Shown here piece after piece: positions 8,226 through 16,560 of a stretch of DNA of 64,000 nt (its first letter is position 1; the number at the start of each line of letters is the position of its first letter). The translations under genes and the position numbers were made by a program. The notes below the pieces were generated by a model. That model did not search any database. It saw nothing but the letters and a program-made list of their open reading frames with translations, and was not told the DNA's origin. The stretch spans positions 62,001 through 126,000 of the forward strand of contig CAVOTD010000007.1 in the NCBI GenBank assembly GCA_963698995.1. Direction: 5' to 3'. The stretch comes from AP-15 sp963698995 (GTDB taxonomy: Bacteria; Pseudomonadota; Alphaproteobacteria; ATCC43930; CGMCC-115725).

Positions 8226-9281
8226 TCAGGTTCGCCGCTGCCGCTCAATTTGCATCTTGGCGAGGAACGCAACGAGCGGGTGAGCCCCCAGCGCCGCGAT
8301 GGCGGAATTGTCGAGTGCGAGAAGCGCGCCGCGCTGGTGCGGGGTGAGCCGAAAGCGGTCTGCATAGGCGGCGGGATCCGCCAGGTATTGGGCGCGCATC
8401 TGCTTGTCGTGAGCCAATCCATGCAGAGCGGTCGTCAGCTCGACCAGTTCTGGCTTGATCGCCGGATAGTGCGGCGTGGGCGCGGCTGGCGGTGCGGCGA
8501 ACCATCCGAGCGAGGCGTAGTTGTGGTGCCAGCTTGGTTCCATCGCCATGATGTCAGGCTTGCGCTCGCCGAGTGCCCCGGCCGCCGCTGCCCAACAGCG
8601 CAACTCGACATTGCCGGCCTGATCCAGCGCCGCTTCATCCCAGCCGATCAGCGATTTCAGATTACCGATGGCGAGTTGCTGGAGCACGGCTCTGTCCCAC
8701 TCGATGTCGGGATTAGAATAGCGTTCGGTGCCCGGAAAATGCGACATCCCGCCGCTTGCCACGATCGCGGTCCTCAGGCCCATCGCCGTCACGATCCGTG
8801 CCACCGTCTCGCCGAAGGCATAGCAGCGCTCCATCGTCGGTTGCGGCGGTAGATAGGCATTGACGTAAATCGGCAGAACCGGATCCTCGACACCGAGATG
8901 CGTCAGCGGAATTCCGATCGCGTAGTCAATCTTCGCGACGCTGGTGAAAGCCGGATCGAACCCTTGCCGATACATCTGCCTGACGAGTTCGAAGCCGAGC
9001 TCGCTCGGGACCTTCCAGCAAAATTCGCGGCCGGCGAACGTTCCCGTCGCCACCTCGCCGACATGAACGGTGAAGGGCGGCGCCGCCGTGTGAAAGAACT
9101 GCTCGGCATGGTCGTTCGAAAAGATAATCCAGAGATCGGGCGCCGTGGCCTTCAGCTTGGCGCCGATTTCACCTGCCACCGCTTTAACGCGCTCGACCGT
9201 GCCGCGGTCTTCGGTCTCGGGCATCGTCAGGAATTGTGGGGCATGAGGCAGCATCGCCCCGCCGATCACGCTCGAAATCAT
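8226..9281 (-). CDS. Extradiol ring-cleavage dioxygenase, LigB-type with fused LigA-like tail
   Basis: The 351-residue product starts at the ATG at 9281 behind a clear GGGAGGT ribosome site; the longer open frame upstream is not convincing. Residues 1-270 are a LigB-type class III extradiol dioxygenase domain. Candidate iron-site residues are H13 in LPHAPQF, H58 in SNDHAEQF and the His in SHFPGTERY. The last ~75 residues (ELVELTTALHGLAHDKQMRA onward) resemble the small LigA subunit of protocatechuate 4,5-dioxygenase, here fused to the C-terminus. The enzyme would open a catecholic ring between a hydroxylated and an adjacent carbon. No other aromatic-catabolism genes flank it, so the substrate is unknown. 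Confidence 0.88.
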   Translation of the reverse strand: MISSVIGGAMLPHAPQFLTMPETEDRGTVERVKAVAGEIGAKLKATAPDLWIIFSNDHAEQFFHTAAPPFTVHVGEVATGTFAGREFCWKVPSELGFELVRQMYRQGFDPAFTSVAKIDYAIGIPLTHLGVEDPVLPIYVNAYLPPQPTMERCYAFGETVARIVTAMGLRTAIVASGGMSHFPGTERYSNPDIEWDRAVLQQLAIGNLKSLIGWDEAALDQAGNVELRCWAAAAGALGERKPDIMAMEPSWHHNYASLGWFAAPPAAPTPHYPAIKPELVELTTALHGLAHDKQMRAQYLADPAAYADRFRLTPHQRGALLALDNSAIAALGAHPLVAFLAKMQIERQRRT

Positions 9282-9416
9282 CACACGACCTCCCGATCGA
9301 TCACGGTTCCAACTCGCCGCCAATTCGTGGTTGCGACGTGGACGGCGTCGCAGCACTCTGGCAGCTTGTGCTACCGTCACGGCAAAATCATATCGCCGTT
9401 CCCGGAAACGCCTCCG

Positions 9417-10604
9417 ATGCAGCATTCTCCCGACGATCCGCCAAGCGCGGTACCCGCCCAAAGTGTAGAAGCCGAAACGCCGACTGCAAGCCAGCCGGAT
9501 GCCGCCAAGGGTACTACGGACGGCGATAATCCTTCCGGTCCTGGCGCTCAAGAGGGCGAACGGCGCTCCTCAAGACGGCGGCGCTGGCGCCGCCGTCGTC
9601 CCCCGGTCGAGGCCGGCATGGGAGTGGCGGGCGTTGTTGGCGAAGCCAATCTCGACGGCACCGCAGCGGCGAACATTCCGGTGTTTGTCGGAGGCTCCGC
9701 GGGTGCGCCCCTTGGCGACGGTGGAGTTGATAAACCGCCCCGCCGCCGTCGGCGGCGCCGTCGCGCGCCGACGCACGATGCGACATCGGCAGCCGCGTCG
9801 CATGACGGCCGCCAGGCAGAGCAGGCTCATTCCGCCGCCGGCCAGTTGACCAGCTCACCGGCGGCCGAGCCGATCCAAGGCCAGCAAACCCAAGGCCAGG
9901 ATCCCATGATCGTGCCATCGCGCGACAATGGGCCCGGCGGGGAGGTCCGACGGCGACGCCGGCGCCGCAGGGCGACGCGCGAAGGGGGTTCCGCAAGTCC
10001 GGCTCTCGTCGGCGAAAGCCGAAGCGGGACCGAAACGATCACCGGGGCACCACCGCGCGACGACAACAGGACAGCGAGGAGACCGCCTCGCGGTAGTGGA
10101 CCGCGCAGCCGGCTCGCCCACGAGACCGCGCCCCCGGAGGGACAGCCGCCACGACCCGCTTCGCGACAGCAACGCACCCGAGGCGCGGAGCCGCGCGGGA
10201 CCGATGGGCGGGAAGCGCGGCGTCCAGGCCAAGGCCCCGGGGGTCGAGGCCCGGCCGGCAAAGGGCCGAGAGATCGGCGGCCAGGCAGAGATCGAGAGGC
10301 GCCGCGAAAACCGCCCGAACAGAAGCTCTATGCGCTCGAATCGGTGGTCGATCGGGGTTTTGAGGATGTCGCCGACCCATCCGAGGAGAGTGCCGCCCGC
10401 CGCGTCCACTGGACGATTATCAAGCGGACGGTCGCCGATCAAAAGAGCGGCAAGGCGATGACGGCGGTCTATGTGCTGCAACGCGAAGGGGTCGATGCCG
10501 AATTCCCCAATCTCGGCGCGGCACGGGCGGCGGTAAACAAGACTATCGTCCATCCCGAGAAGCTGACGCTTTCAAAGGCGGAGCATGCGGCGGCGAAGAA
10601 ATAG
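9417..10604 (+). CDS. Arg-rich low-complexity protein with conserved-looking C-terminus, function unknown
   Basis: I start this at the ATG at 9417 (MQHSPDDPPSAVPAQ); the open frame upstream is antisense to the dioxygenase. The 395 residues have a disordered, Pro/Gly/Glu-rich body with three blocks of about eight consecutive Arg residues, spaced roughly 65-115 residues apart (near 9575, 9745 and 9955). The C-terminal ~90 residues look folded: KLYALESVVDRGFEDV, then RRVHWTIIKRTVADQKSGKA and MTAVYVLQREGVDAEFPNLG. Poly-Arg tracts in a disordered region are typical of RNA-associated proteins such as RNase E scaffolds, but I see no catalytic domain. No family is assigned. Confidence 0.65.
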   Translation: MQHSPDDPPSAVPAQSVEAETPTASQPDAAKGTTDGDNPSGPGAQEGERRSSRRRRWRRRRPPVEAGMGVAGVVGEANLDGTAAANIPVFVGGSAGAPLGDGGVDKPPRRRRRRRRAPTHDATSAAASHDGRQAEQAHSAAGQLTSSPAAEPIQGQQTQGQDPMIVPSRDNGPGGEVRRRRRRRRATREGGSASPALVGESRSGTETITGAPPRDDNRTARRPPRGSGPRSRLAHETAPPEGQPPRPASRQQRTRGAEPRGTDGREARRPGQGPGGRGPAGKGPRDRRPGRDREAPRKPPEQKLYALESVVDRGFEDVADPSEESAARRVHWTIIKRTVADQKSGKAMTAVYVLQREGVDAEFPNLGAARAAVNKTIVHPEKLTLSKAEHAAAKK

Positions 10605-10630
10605 CTTGCTGACCGGATTTTGCGCTTTCA

Positions 10631-10978
10631 TCAGTTGAGTTTGGACGCGGGCGGAACTGCGCCGCCTGACGGTTGCCGCGGCGGCGCGCCCCGGCGCCAG
10701 TGCTGAACCGAAGGTGGCTTGGGCAGATTGCCGTATACCCAGAGGAATATTAGGACGACCAGCGTGCCGGCAGCTAATTGAGCCAGCAGTCCGGGGCCGA
10801 GAAATATGTTCGATGTCCAAGCGAAGACGGGCAGGCAAATGACCGCTATCGAAACCGCCACCCACAAGCTGTGGAGACGTCGGCCAATGAGAGCCCTCTG
10901 ATATAGCCAATCAGCCGCCGCCGTACTGACCGCGCCGAGGGCAGCGGCCAAGAGCTGAATCGCAAAAACCTCGATCAT
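10631..10978 (-). CDS. Small membrane protein, unknown function
   Basis: The 115 residues begin at an ATG preceded by GGAGAGATAAA, a good ribosome site. Three hydrophobic segments are visible: FAIQLLAAALGAVSTAAADW, WVAVSIAVICLPVFAW and LLAQLAAGTLVVLIFLWVYG. A polar Pro/Arg-rich tail follows, probably cytoplasmic. The gene converges on the Arg-rich protein with a 26-base gap. I do not recognise a family. Confidence 0.6.
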   Translation of the reverse strand: MIEVFAIQLLAAALGAVSTAAADWLYQRALIGRRLHSLWVAVSIAVICLPVFAWTSNIFLGPGLLAQLAAGTLVVLIFLWVYGNLPKPPSVQHWRRGAPPRQPSGGAVPPASKLN

Positions 10979-11172
10979 TTTATCTCTCCATGGCCCAGGG
11001 AGGGGCCGGGATCATGTTATCGCGGAGGTAGAAAAAGTGGCAGTATTTTATAATATTTTCGTTACGAATTCATTGACTGCCGAGGGCGAGGTGGCGCCGG
11101 ATCGTGCCGGAGAGATTTACACATCGCTTGATACACCATTATAATTGCAAAGGTTTCCTAGTTCATGCGAGT

Positions 11173-11189
11173 TTGGCACGATCATTGCT
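11173..11189 (+). promoter_or_regulatory. Consensus sigma54 (RpoN) promoter
   Basis: The sequence TTGGCACGATCATTGCT matches the sigma54 consensus YTGGCACGrNNNTTGCW at every specified position, with the -24 GG and -12 GC ten bases apart. Initiation would fall near 11200, about 45 bases before the start codon of the 43-codon ORF at 11244. An enhancer-binding-protein site should lie upstream; I see AT-rich sequence around 11041-11060 but no clear operator. Confidence 0.75.
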
Positions 11190-11243
11190 GTTAATTGTCA
11201 GAGCGCGGCATGTTATTGCGGCGCATGGCCGAGGAGAGATCCG

Positions 11244-11375
11244 ATGGCGCAGCGAACAAGAACCCGATCGGCCGAGCGTTTGCCGCTCAGCACAGCGATT
11301 TTGTCGAACATTGCCCTGTCGCTGTTGATGTGGAATATCGCTCTCCGGATCGCAGGTTTGCTGCTGGCTGCCTAA
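11244..11375 (+). CDS. 43-residue single-span membrane miniprotein under a sigma54 promoter
   Basis: The ORF starts at ATG 11244, seven bases downstream of a strong GAGGAGAG ribosome site. Its product is MAQRTRTRSAERLPLS followed by a hydrophobic span (ILSNIALSLLMWNIALRIAG) and LLAA. The basic N-terminus and the hydrophobic C-terminus predict an N-in, single-span inner-membrane peptide. A consensus sigma54 promoter lies at 11173-11189, and no other coding frame follows on this strand before the convergent transglycosylase gene. Such RpoN-driven small membrane proteins usually modulate a transporter or kinase, but no partner is identifiable. The promoter and ribosome site make it more credible than its length suggests. 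Confidence 0.5.
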   Translation: MAQRTRTRSAERLPLSTAILSNIALSLLMWNIALRIAGLLLAA

Positions 11376-11406
11376 TCAGCCGTTCCAAAAAGAACGCGGA
11401 GCAGCG

Positions 11407-12195
11407 TTACCGGCGTTGCGCGACGTGGAGCAGGGCGACCTGCAGCGCCTGGTCGAGCTTTTTCACGAATCGACCTGATCCGCCCGAGACGCCGGATGTC
11501 GCAGCCCACGTGGCGGGCGTGGAACACGCGTTATGCGCCAGCTGGTCTGGCGGTGCTTCGCTCGACGCTGTGGCGAGTTTCCACTCCTCCCGCTGCACCT
11601 TGCCTACCGTAGAAGAGGGCTTCACCTGCGAAGTCGTTCCGGATAGTTGCGCTGGCCGCCGCGTCGCCAGGCCTTCGCACAAACCGCTTTCGTGAAGAAC
11701 GCGCCGCAAATAAACCGCCACGCCAACCAGGAACTTGTCGGGAGGTCGGCCGGCCTTGACCCAGGCATCCATCTTGCCAATGCCCCAGTTATAGGCGGCG
11801 ATCGCATCCGGCCAATTCCCGTACCGCCAAAACAGCTGCAATAGATAGGCTCGGCCGATCGCGCGGTTTTGGATCATATCGAAGCGATCCCCACCGCCGA
11901 CATCCGTTGCCGCCGCCTCGCTGACCTGCATGGGTCCTTGCGGTCCGGAGGGGTCGGAACGCCACATTCTGATGTCCGCACCGTGGCTCGATTCAGCGCC
12001 GTCGACCGCGGTCGCTACCCGGTCGAGCGGGGCGGCCATCGGCCGGAAGTCATTGATTGGACGGCGCACGAAGTGCTGTTGCCCGGTGAACAACGGGGCT
12101 GGGTTGTGCAAGCTCCTGCGCTCATCCGCCGTCGCGGCTGCGGCTATCGTTTGGCCCAACAAAAAAACGATCATAAACAATTTAAAATAGACCAA
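11407..12195 (-). CDS. Lytic transglycosylase-like (SLT-fold) exported protein
   Basis: The 262-residue protein has a signal peptide (VYFKLFMIVFLLGQTIAAAA) and a lysozyme-like SLT domain at about residues 65-165. The catalytic Glu is in DGAESSHGADIRM. The GPMQV segment replaces the usual GLMQ motif, and the Asn-Trp-Gly in AAYNWGIGKMDAW matches the family's AYNAG element. It would cleave peptidoglycan glycan strands in the periplasm. The Ser/Thr-rich C-terminal ~80 residues have no recognised domain. The start is uncertain: TTG at 12195 gives a normal signal peptide, whereas ATG at 12174 truncates it. Confidence 0.75.
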   Translation of the reverse strand: MVYFKLFMIVFLLGQTIAAAATADERRSLHNPAPLFTGQQHFVRRPINDFRPMAAPLDRVATAVDGAESSHGADIRMWRSDPSGPQGPMQVSEAAATDVGGGDRFDMIQNRAIGRAYLLQLFWRYGNWPDAIAAYNWGIGKMDAWVKAGRPPDKFLVGVAVYLRRVLHESGLCEGLATRRPAQLSGTTSQVKPSSTVGKVQREEWKLATASSEAPPDQLAHNACSTPATWAATSGVSGGSGRFVKKLDQALQVALLHVAQRR

Positions 12196-12410
12196 GACCC
12201 ACTTTCCCCAGATCTCTGCAAGAAGGGCAAAATATCGCTTAATTTTTCGACGTCAAACCGTTAATCTTGATTATGACCCAAACATAGTTACTAAGTGGGT
12301 CTAATCAAAATCTGGTATTTAATTTCGGTTAATTCTTGCTTTATATGGACGGCGGCCGGTTAATCATCCGCGTTCGGCAGGACAGGCTTGGTCAGGTTAG
12401 CAAACGAAAC

Positions 12411-13613
12411 TCACAGAACCTCGAAGAGCCCGGCCGCGCCCATGCCGCCGCCGACGCACATCGTGACAACGACGAAGCGAACCCCGCGCCGCTTGGCCTC
12501 GATTAGCGCATGACCGGCCATGCGCGCGCCCGACATTCCATAGGGGTGCCCGATGGCGATCGCGCCGCCGTCGACGTTGTATCGTTCGGGATCGATGCCC
12601 AGCCGATTTCGGCAATAGAGGGCCTGGACGGCAAAGGCCTCGTTGAGCTCCCAGAGGCCGATGTCGTCGACCCGCAGCCCGTGCTGTTGCAACAGCTTCG
12701 GCACCGCGAACACCGGGCCGATCCCCATCTCGTCCGGCGCGCAGCCGGCAACTGCAATCCCGCGATAGGCGCCTAGCGGCTCCAGCCCGCGGCGTTCGGC
12801 CTCCTTTGCTTCCATCAGCAGCGAGGCGGACGCGCCGTCGGACAGCTGGGAGGCATTTCCCGCTGTGATAAATCGGCCCTCTTTTACGGCCTGCCCGTCG
12901 CGGAAGACCGGTTTCAGTCCGGCCAAAGCGGGCAGCGTTGTCGAGGGCCGGTTGCCCTCGTCCTTTTCCAGCGTCACCGGCACTTGCGAGACCTCTCCGG
13001 TCTCGCGGTTCTCGACCCGCATTATCGAGGGCAACGGAGCAATTTCCTGATCGAAGCGTCCCGCCTGTTGTGCCGCGGCGGTGCGGCTTTGAGACTGGAG
13101 AGCGTATTCGTCTTGCGCATCGCGGGTCACCTGGTAGCGCTCGGCGACGATTTCGGCAGTTTCAATCATCGTCATGTAGAGATCGGGCCGATGCTCGAGA
13201 AGCCAGGGATCTTGCGTCCGGTAATCGTTGCGCATGTCGTTCTGGACCAACGAGATCGACTCGACCCCGCCGCCGACCGCGATTGTCATCCCGTCGTGCA
13301 CGATCTGTTTTGCTGCGGTGGCGATGGCCATCAGGCCCGACGCGCATTGTCGGTCGATCGTCATGCCCGCGACCGAGACCGGCAGCCCAGCGCGGATCGC
13401 CGCCTGCCGGGCGATATTGAAACCGCTCGAGCCTTGCTGCAGCGCTGCACCGAGCACGACGTCCTCGACTTCGGCGGGATCGACGCCGGCGCGCCGCACT
13501 GCCTCGGCCACCACGTGGCCCGCGAGCGCTTGCGCCTGAGTATCGTTGAAGGCGCCGCGATAGGCCTTGCCGATCGGGGTGCGGGCTGTCGAGACGATGA
13601 CCGCTTCGCGCAT
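12411..13613 (-). CDS. Acetyl-CoA acyltransferase (thiolase)
   Basis: The 400 residues form a full-length thiolase. The acyl-accepting nucleophile is C90 in DRQCASGLMAIATA. The catalytic His is in AIGHPYGMSGARMAGH and the C-terminal Cys in VTMCVGGGMGAAGLFEVL. N-terminal MREAVIVSTARTPIGKAYRG is standard for the degradative and biosynthetic thiolase group. It either splits 3-ketoacyl-CoA or condenses two acetyl-CoA; the sequence alone does not decide between FadA-like and PhbA/AtoB-like use, and no partner dehydrogenase or hydratase lies alongside. It is transcribed divergently from the serine hydrolase. Confidence 0.93.
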   Translation of the reverse strand: MREAVIVSTARTPIGKAYRGAFNDTQAQALAGHVVAEAVRRAGVDPAEVEDVVLGAALQQGSSGFNIARQAAIRAGLPVSVAGMTIDRQCASGLMAIATAAKQIVHDGMTIAVGGGVESISLVQNDMRNDYRTQDPWLLEHRPDLYMTMIETAEIVAERYQVTRDAQDEYALQSQSRTAAAQQAGRFDQEIAPLPSIMRVENRETGEVSQVPVTLEKDEGNRPSTTLPALAGLKPVFRDGQAVKEGRFITAGNASQLSDGASASLLMEAKEAERRGLEPLGAYRGIAVAGCAPDEMGIGPVFAVPKLLQQHGLRVDDIGLWELNEAFAVQALYCRNRLGIDPERYNVDGGAIAIGHPYGMSGARMAGHALIEAKRRGVRFVVVTMCVGGGMGAAGLFEVL

Positions 13614-13843
13614 CTTGTCCTCCCGGGAGCGAAAGACGCAGCATGTCTTGCGAGGTCAGGGGCGGCAACGACGATTCCGCAAGCCTTTGAAATATCCGCT
13701 CTCGAGCACCGTTGGCACATTACCGGCGCGGCGTCGCAAGCGTCACTGCCGGCTGTCGCGAAAGGCTCTGGGTGGCAGACCCTTTCCGCAAGCGCGGGCG
13801 GTCATGTAGCATCCGTCTCGCGAATCTTCGGAAGGACACAGTC

Positions 13844-14956
13844 ATGCCCGACAACTATCCGTTGCCAGCCTCCGACCCCGCGAGCCTCGGCTTTGCGGCG
13901 ACGCCGCTTCAGCACCTCGATCGGCTGATCCGGCGGCATATCGAGGACGGCCGTTATGCCGGTGCGCAGATCGCGCTGGCGCGGCACGGGAAGTTGGCGC
14001 TGTTCCGCACCTACGGCGACGCCAAGACCGAACCGCACAACGAGCCGGCGAGCGATCAGACGTTGTTCCTGCTGTTCAGCCAGACCAAGGTGCTGACCAG
14101 CTGCGCGGTATGGACATTGATCGAGGAAGGCCAGTTGTCTTTCATGGATCGCATCGCCGACCACCTGCCGGATTTCGCGGGGCGCGGCAAGGGCGAGATC
14201 ACCTTGCACCAGGTCATGACGCATCAGGGCGGCTTTCCGAGCGGCGACGTCACCAAGGCGACATGGACCGATCATGCGCGGATGCGCGCCGAGGTCTGCG
14301 ATTTCTCGCTCGATTGGACCCCGGGCACGCGGCTGCAATACCACCCGCGCGCCGCGCACCTGACGCAGGCGATGGTCATCGAGGCGGTGACCGGACGGGA
14401 TTATCGCCAGGTGATCCGCGATAAGGTTCTGGCGCCGCTCGGCCTCGCCGGCGACATCTTTGTCGGCGTCCCCGAGAGCGAGCAGGGGCGCTGCGCCGAC
14501 ACTTATGCCGCGGAGGGGCGCGACAATTCGGCGGCGTTCAAAGCGGCCGGTATGCCGAGCGGCGGCGGCTACGCCACGGCTCGCGGAATGGCGGCGTTCT
14601 ACCAGATGCTGCTCGGCCGCGGCCGGCTAGGCGAGGTGCGGCTGTTGTCGCCGCGGCTCGTCGGCTATGTCACGCGCAGCCACACCGGCGAGCGCGGCGA
14701 CGACGCAATGGGTGGTATCCCGATGCATCGCGGTCTCGGGCCGCATGTCCGCGGCGACAGCGACCGCATCCGCGGCCTCGGCACGATCGGCGCGCCGGAG
14801 ACCTTCGGCCATGGCGGCGCCGGCACTTCGTATTCCTGGGCAGATCCGACGAGCGGGGTGTCGTTCACCTACATCACGAACTTCGTGTCGCCCGATCCCT
14901 GGCATTCGGCCCGGCTCGACCGGGTTGCCAACCTCGTGCACGCCGCAATCGATTGA
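13844..14956 (+). CDS. Serine hydrolase of the beta-lactamase/penicillin-binding (class C, EstB-like) family
   Basis: The ATG at 13844 follows GGAAGGA with good spacing and gives 370 residues (MPDNYPLPASDP). The catalytic SxxK is SQTK in FLLFSQTKVLTSCA. The second motif, normally Y-x-N, is Y-H-P in RLQYHPRAAHLTQAM. The KTG-equivalent is HGG in FGHGGAGTSYSW. There is no signal peptide, which points to a cytosolic esterase rather than a PBP or beta-lactamase. A divergent thiolase lies upstream. The substrate is unknown. Confidence 0.85.
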   Translation: MPDNYPLPASDPASLGFAATPLQHLDRLIRRHIEDGRYAGAQIALARHGKLALFRTYGDAKTEPHNEPASDQTLFLLFSQTKVLTSCAVWTLIEEGQLSFMDRIADHLPDFAGRGKGEITLHQVMTHQGGFPSGDVTKATWTDHARMRAEVCDFSLDWTPGTRLQYHPRAAHLTQAMVIEAVTGRDYRQVIRDKVLAPLGLAGDIFVGVPESEQGRCADTYAAEGRDNSAAFKAAGMPSGGGYATARGMAAFYQMLLGRGRLGEVRLLSPRLVGYVTRSHTGERGDDAMGGIPMHRGLGPHVRGDSDRIRGLGTIGAPETFGHGGAGTSYSWADPTSGVSFTYITNFVSPDPWHSARLDRVANLVHAAID

Positions 14957-15001
14957 GCGACGCGAACATTGGTCGTGAAATCACCACCTATCCCCTCTAA
15001 T

Positions 15002-15107
15002 TCGTCATTTCCGCGAAAGCGGGAATCTAAGGCGGCGGGTCGCGACCGCTCGCCCCCCGTTCAGGCCAGGGGCAGGCCCTGGATCCCCGCCTTCGCGGGG
15101 GTGACGG
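15002..15107. repeat. REP-like palindromic intergenic element
   Basis: The element has two hairpins at its ends. The left is cgtcatttccgcgaaagcgg and the right is ccccgccttcgcgggg (15085-15100), followed by gtgacgg. The ends are inverted repeats of one another around a variable middle, the layout of the dispersed CGTCATTCCCGCGAAAGCGGG-type elements common in alphaproteobacteria. A second, diverged element lies at 59504-59583. It sits between the serine hydrolase and the FAD oxidoreductase and could act as a weak terminator. Confidence 0.6.
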
Positions 15108-15138
15108 GAAAGAGCAGTTCTCGGCCTCGGGGCTGAAC

Positions 15139-16470
15139 ATGGCGCCGCGGGTCGATCCGGTTCGTTCCGATGAGGTGCTGCCGGCGCGCGCCGACGTCGT
15201 GATCGTCGGCGGCGGCATCATCGGCACCAGCACGGCGCTGTTCCTGGCGCAGAAGGGCGTCTCGGCGGTCCTCTGCGAGAAGGGACCCATCGCCGGCGAG
15301 CAATCGAGCCGCAATTGGGGCTGGTGCCGCAAGATGGGGCGCGATCCGCGCGAGATCCCGCTAATCATCGAGAGCCTGCAGCTGTGGCAGGGGATGAACG
15401 ACATGGTCGAGGCCGACACCGGCTTTCGCCAATCGGGGATCATGTACCTGGCCGAGACCGAGGCCGAACTCGGACAATTCGAAGCCTGGCTCGAGCATGC
15501 CCGGCAATACCAGCTCGACACCCGGGTGATCGGCCGTGCCGAAGCGGCGCAGCTGATGCCCGGCTTGACCGGCAACTGGACCGGCGCGCTCTACACCGCG
15601 AGCGATGGCAAAGCCGAGCCGCAGAGGGCGGCTCCGGCGATCGCCGAGGCGGCACGGCGCCGAGGCGCCGCAATTGTCACCGGCTGCGCGGTGCGCGGCA
15701 TCGAGGCCCAGGGGGGCCGAGTCGCGGCGGCGGTTACGGAACGGGGCCGCATTGCCTGCGACAGCATCGTGCTCGCCGGCGGCGCCTGGTCGCGGCTCTT
15801 CTGCGGCAATTTCGGCATCGAGTTGCCGCAGCTCAAAGTGCTGGCCACCGTGATGCGGACCGAACCACTCGAGGGCGGCCCGGAAATCTCGGCCTCGGGC
15901 GGGCTCTTCGGTTTTCGCAAGCGGATGGACGGCGGCTATACCGTGGCAACTCTCGGGGTCCGCACGATCGATCTGGTGCCCGATCATTTTCGGCTGTTCT
16001 TCGAGTATCTTCCGGCCGTGCGGCTGCATTGGAAGAAGCTGCGGTTTCGGGTCGGCGGCCGTTGGGTCGATGAGTGGCGCCGGCCGCGGCATTGGGGTTT
16101 GGACGAGCCCTCACCATTCGAGGCGGTGCGCGTGCTCGACCCCGAACCCGACCGGTTCGTCGTCAATCGCGCGCGGGCCGCCACTGCCGAAGCCTTCCCG
16201 GTATTCCGCAATGCGGTCGTCGCGGAAAGCTGGGGCGGCATGATCGACGTGATGCCCGATGCCGTGCCGGTGATCTCGCCGGTCGAGAGCCTGCCCGGCT
16301 TCTTCATTGCGACCGGCTTCTCCGGCCACGGCTTCGGCATTGGCCCCGGAGCCGGCAAGCTGGTGGCCGACATGGTCGCCGGCGATCCGACCATGGTCGA
16401 CCCGACGCCGTTCCGGCTGTCGCGGTTCACCGACGGCTCGAACCCGCGGCCCCACCCGCTCGCCAGCTGA
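15139..16470 (+). CDS. FAD-dependent amino-acid/amine oxidoreductase (DAO family)
   Basis: The 443 residues open with a Rossmann FAD-binding motif (ADVVIVGGGIIGTSTALFLA) and the RNWGWCRKMGRD segment that follows the dinucleotide site in DadA/glycine-oxidase-like enzymes. A second FAD-contact region is SIVLAGGAWSRLF. The C-terminal GFSGHGFGIGPGAGKLVADM is the conserved FAD-closing motif of the family. It would oxidise a secondary or primary amine or amino acid with transfer of electrons to oxygen or quinone. There is no obvious operon partner. Substrate is unassigned. Confidence 0.88.
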   Translation: MAPRVDPVRSDEVLPARADVVIVGGGIIGTSTALFLAQKGVSAVLCEKGPIAGEQSSRNWGWCRKMGRDPREIPLIIESLQLWQGMNDMVEADTGFRQSGIMYLAETEAELGQFEAWLEHARQYQLDTRVIGRAEAAQLMPGLTGNWTGALYTASDGKAEPQRAAPAIAEAARRRGAAIVTGCAVRGIEAQGGRVAAAVTERGRIACDSIVLAGGAWSRLFCGNFGIELPQLKVLATVMRTEPLEGGPEISASGGLFGFRKRMDGGYTVATLGVRTIDLVPDHFRLFFEYLPAVRLHWKKLRFRVGGRWVDEWRRPRHWGLDEPSPFEAVRVLDPEPDRFVVNRARAATAEAFPVFRNAVVAESWGGMIDVMPDAVPVISPVESLPGFFIATGFSGHGFGIGPGAGKLVADMVAGDPTMVDPTPFRLSRFTDGSNPRPHPLAS

Positions 16471-16560
16471 TTTGACCAAAGTCAGCAACGACCTCGCAAA
16501 GCTCGCCGACAAGCTGCAGGAAGCGGCCGAATAAAACTCATCTCCGCCAACGCGTCTCAC

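Noticed and set aside
8898..9416. N-terminal extension of the Arg-rich protein
   Set aside because: This part overlaps the dioxygenase gene in antisense. The natural start is the ATG at 9417.
12984..13928. 314-codon open frame on the plus strand
   Set aside because: It is the antisense of the thiolase gene, which has a full set of catalytic motifs.
16472..16534. 20-codon TTG-started ORF ending in LQEAAE
   Set aside because: It could be a helical peptide, but it has no ribosome site and is too short to support.
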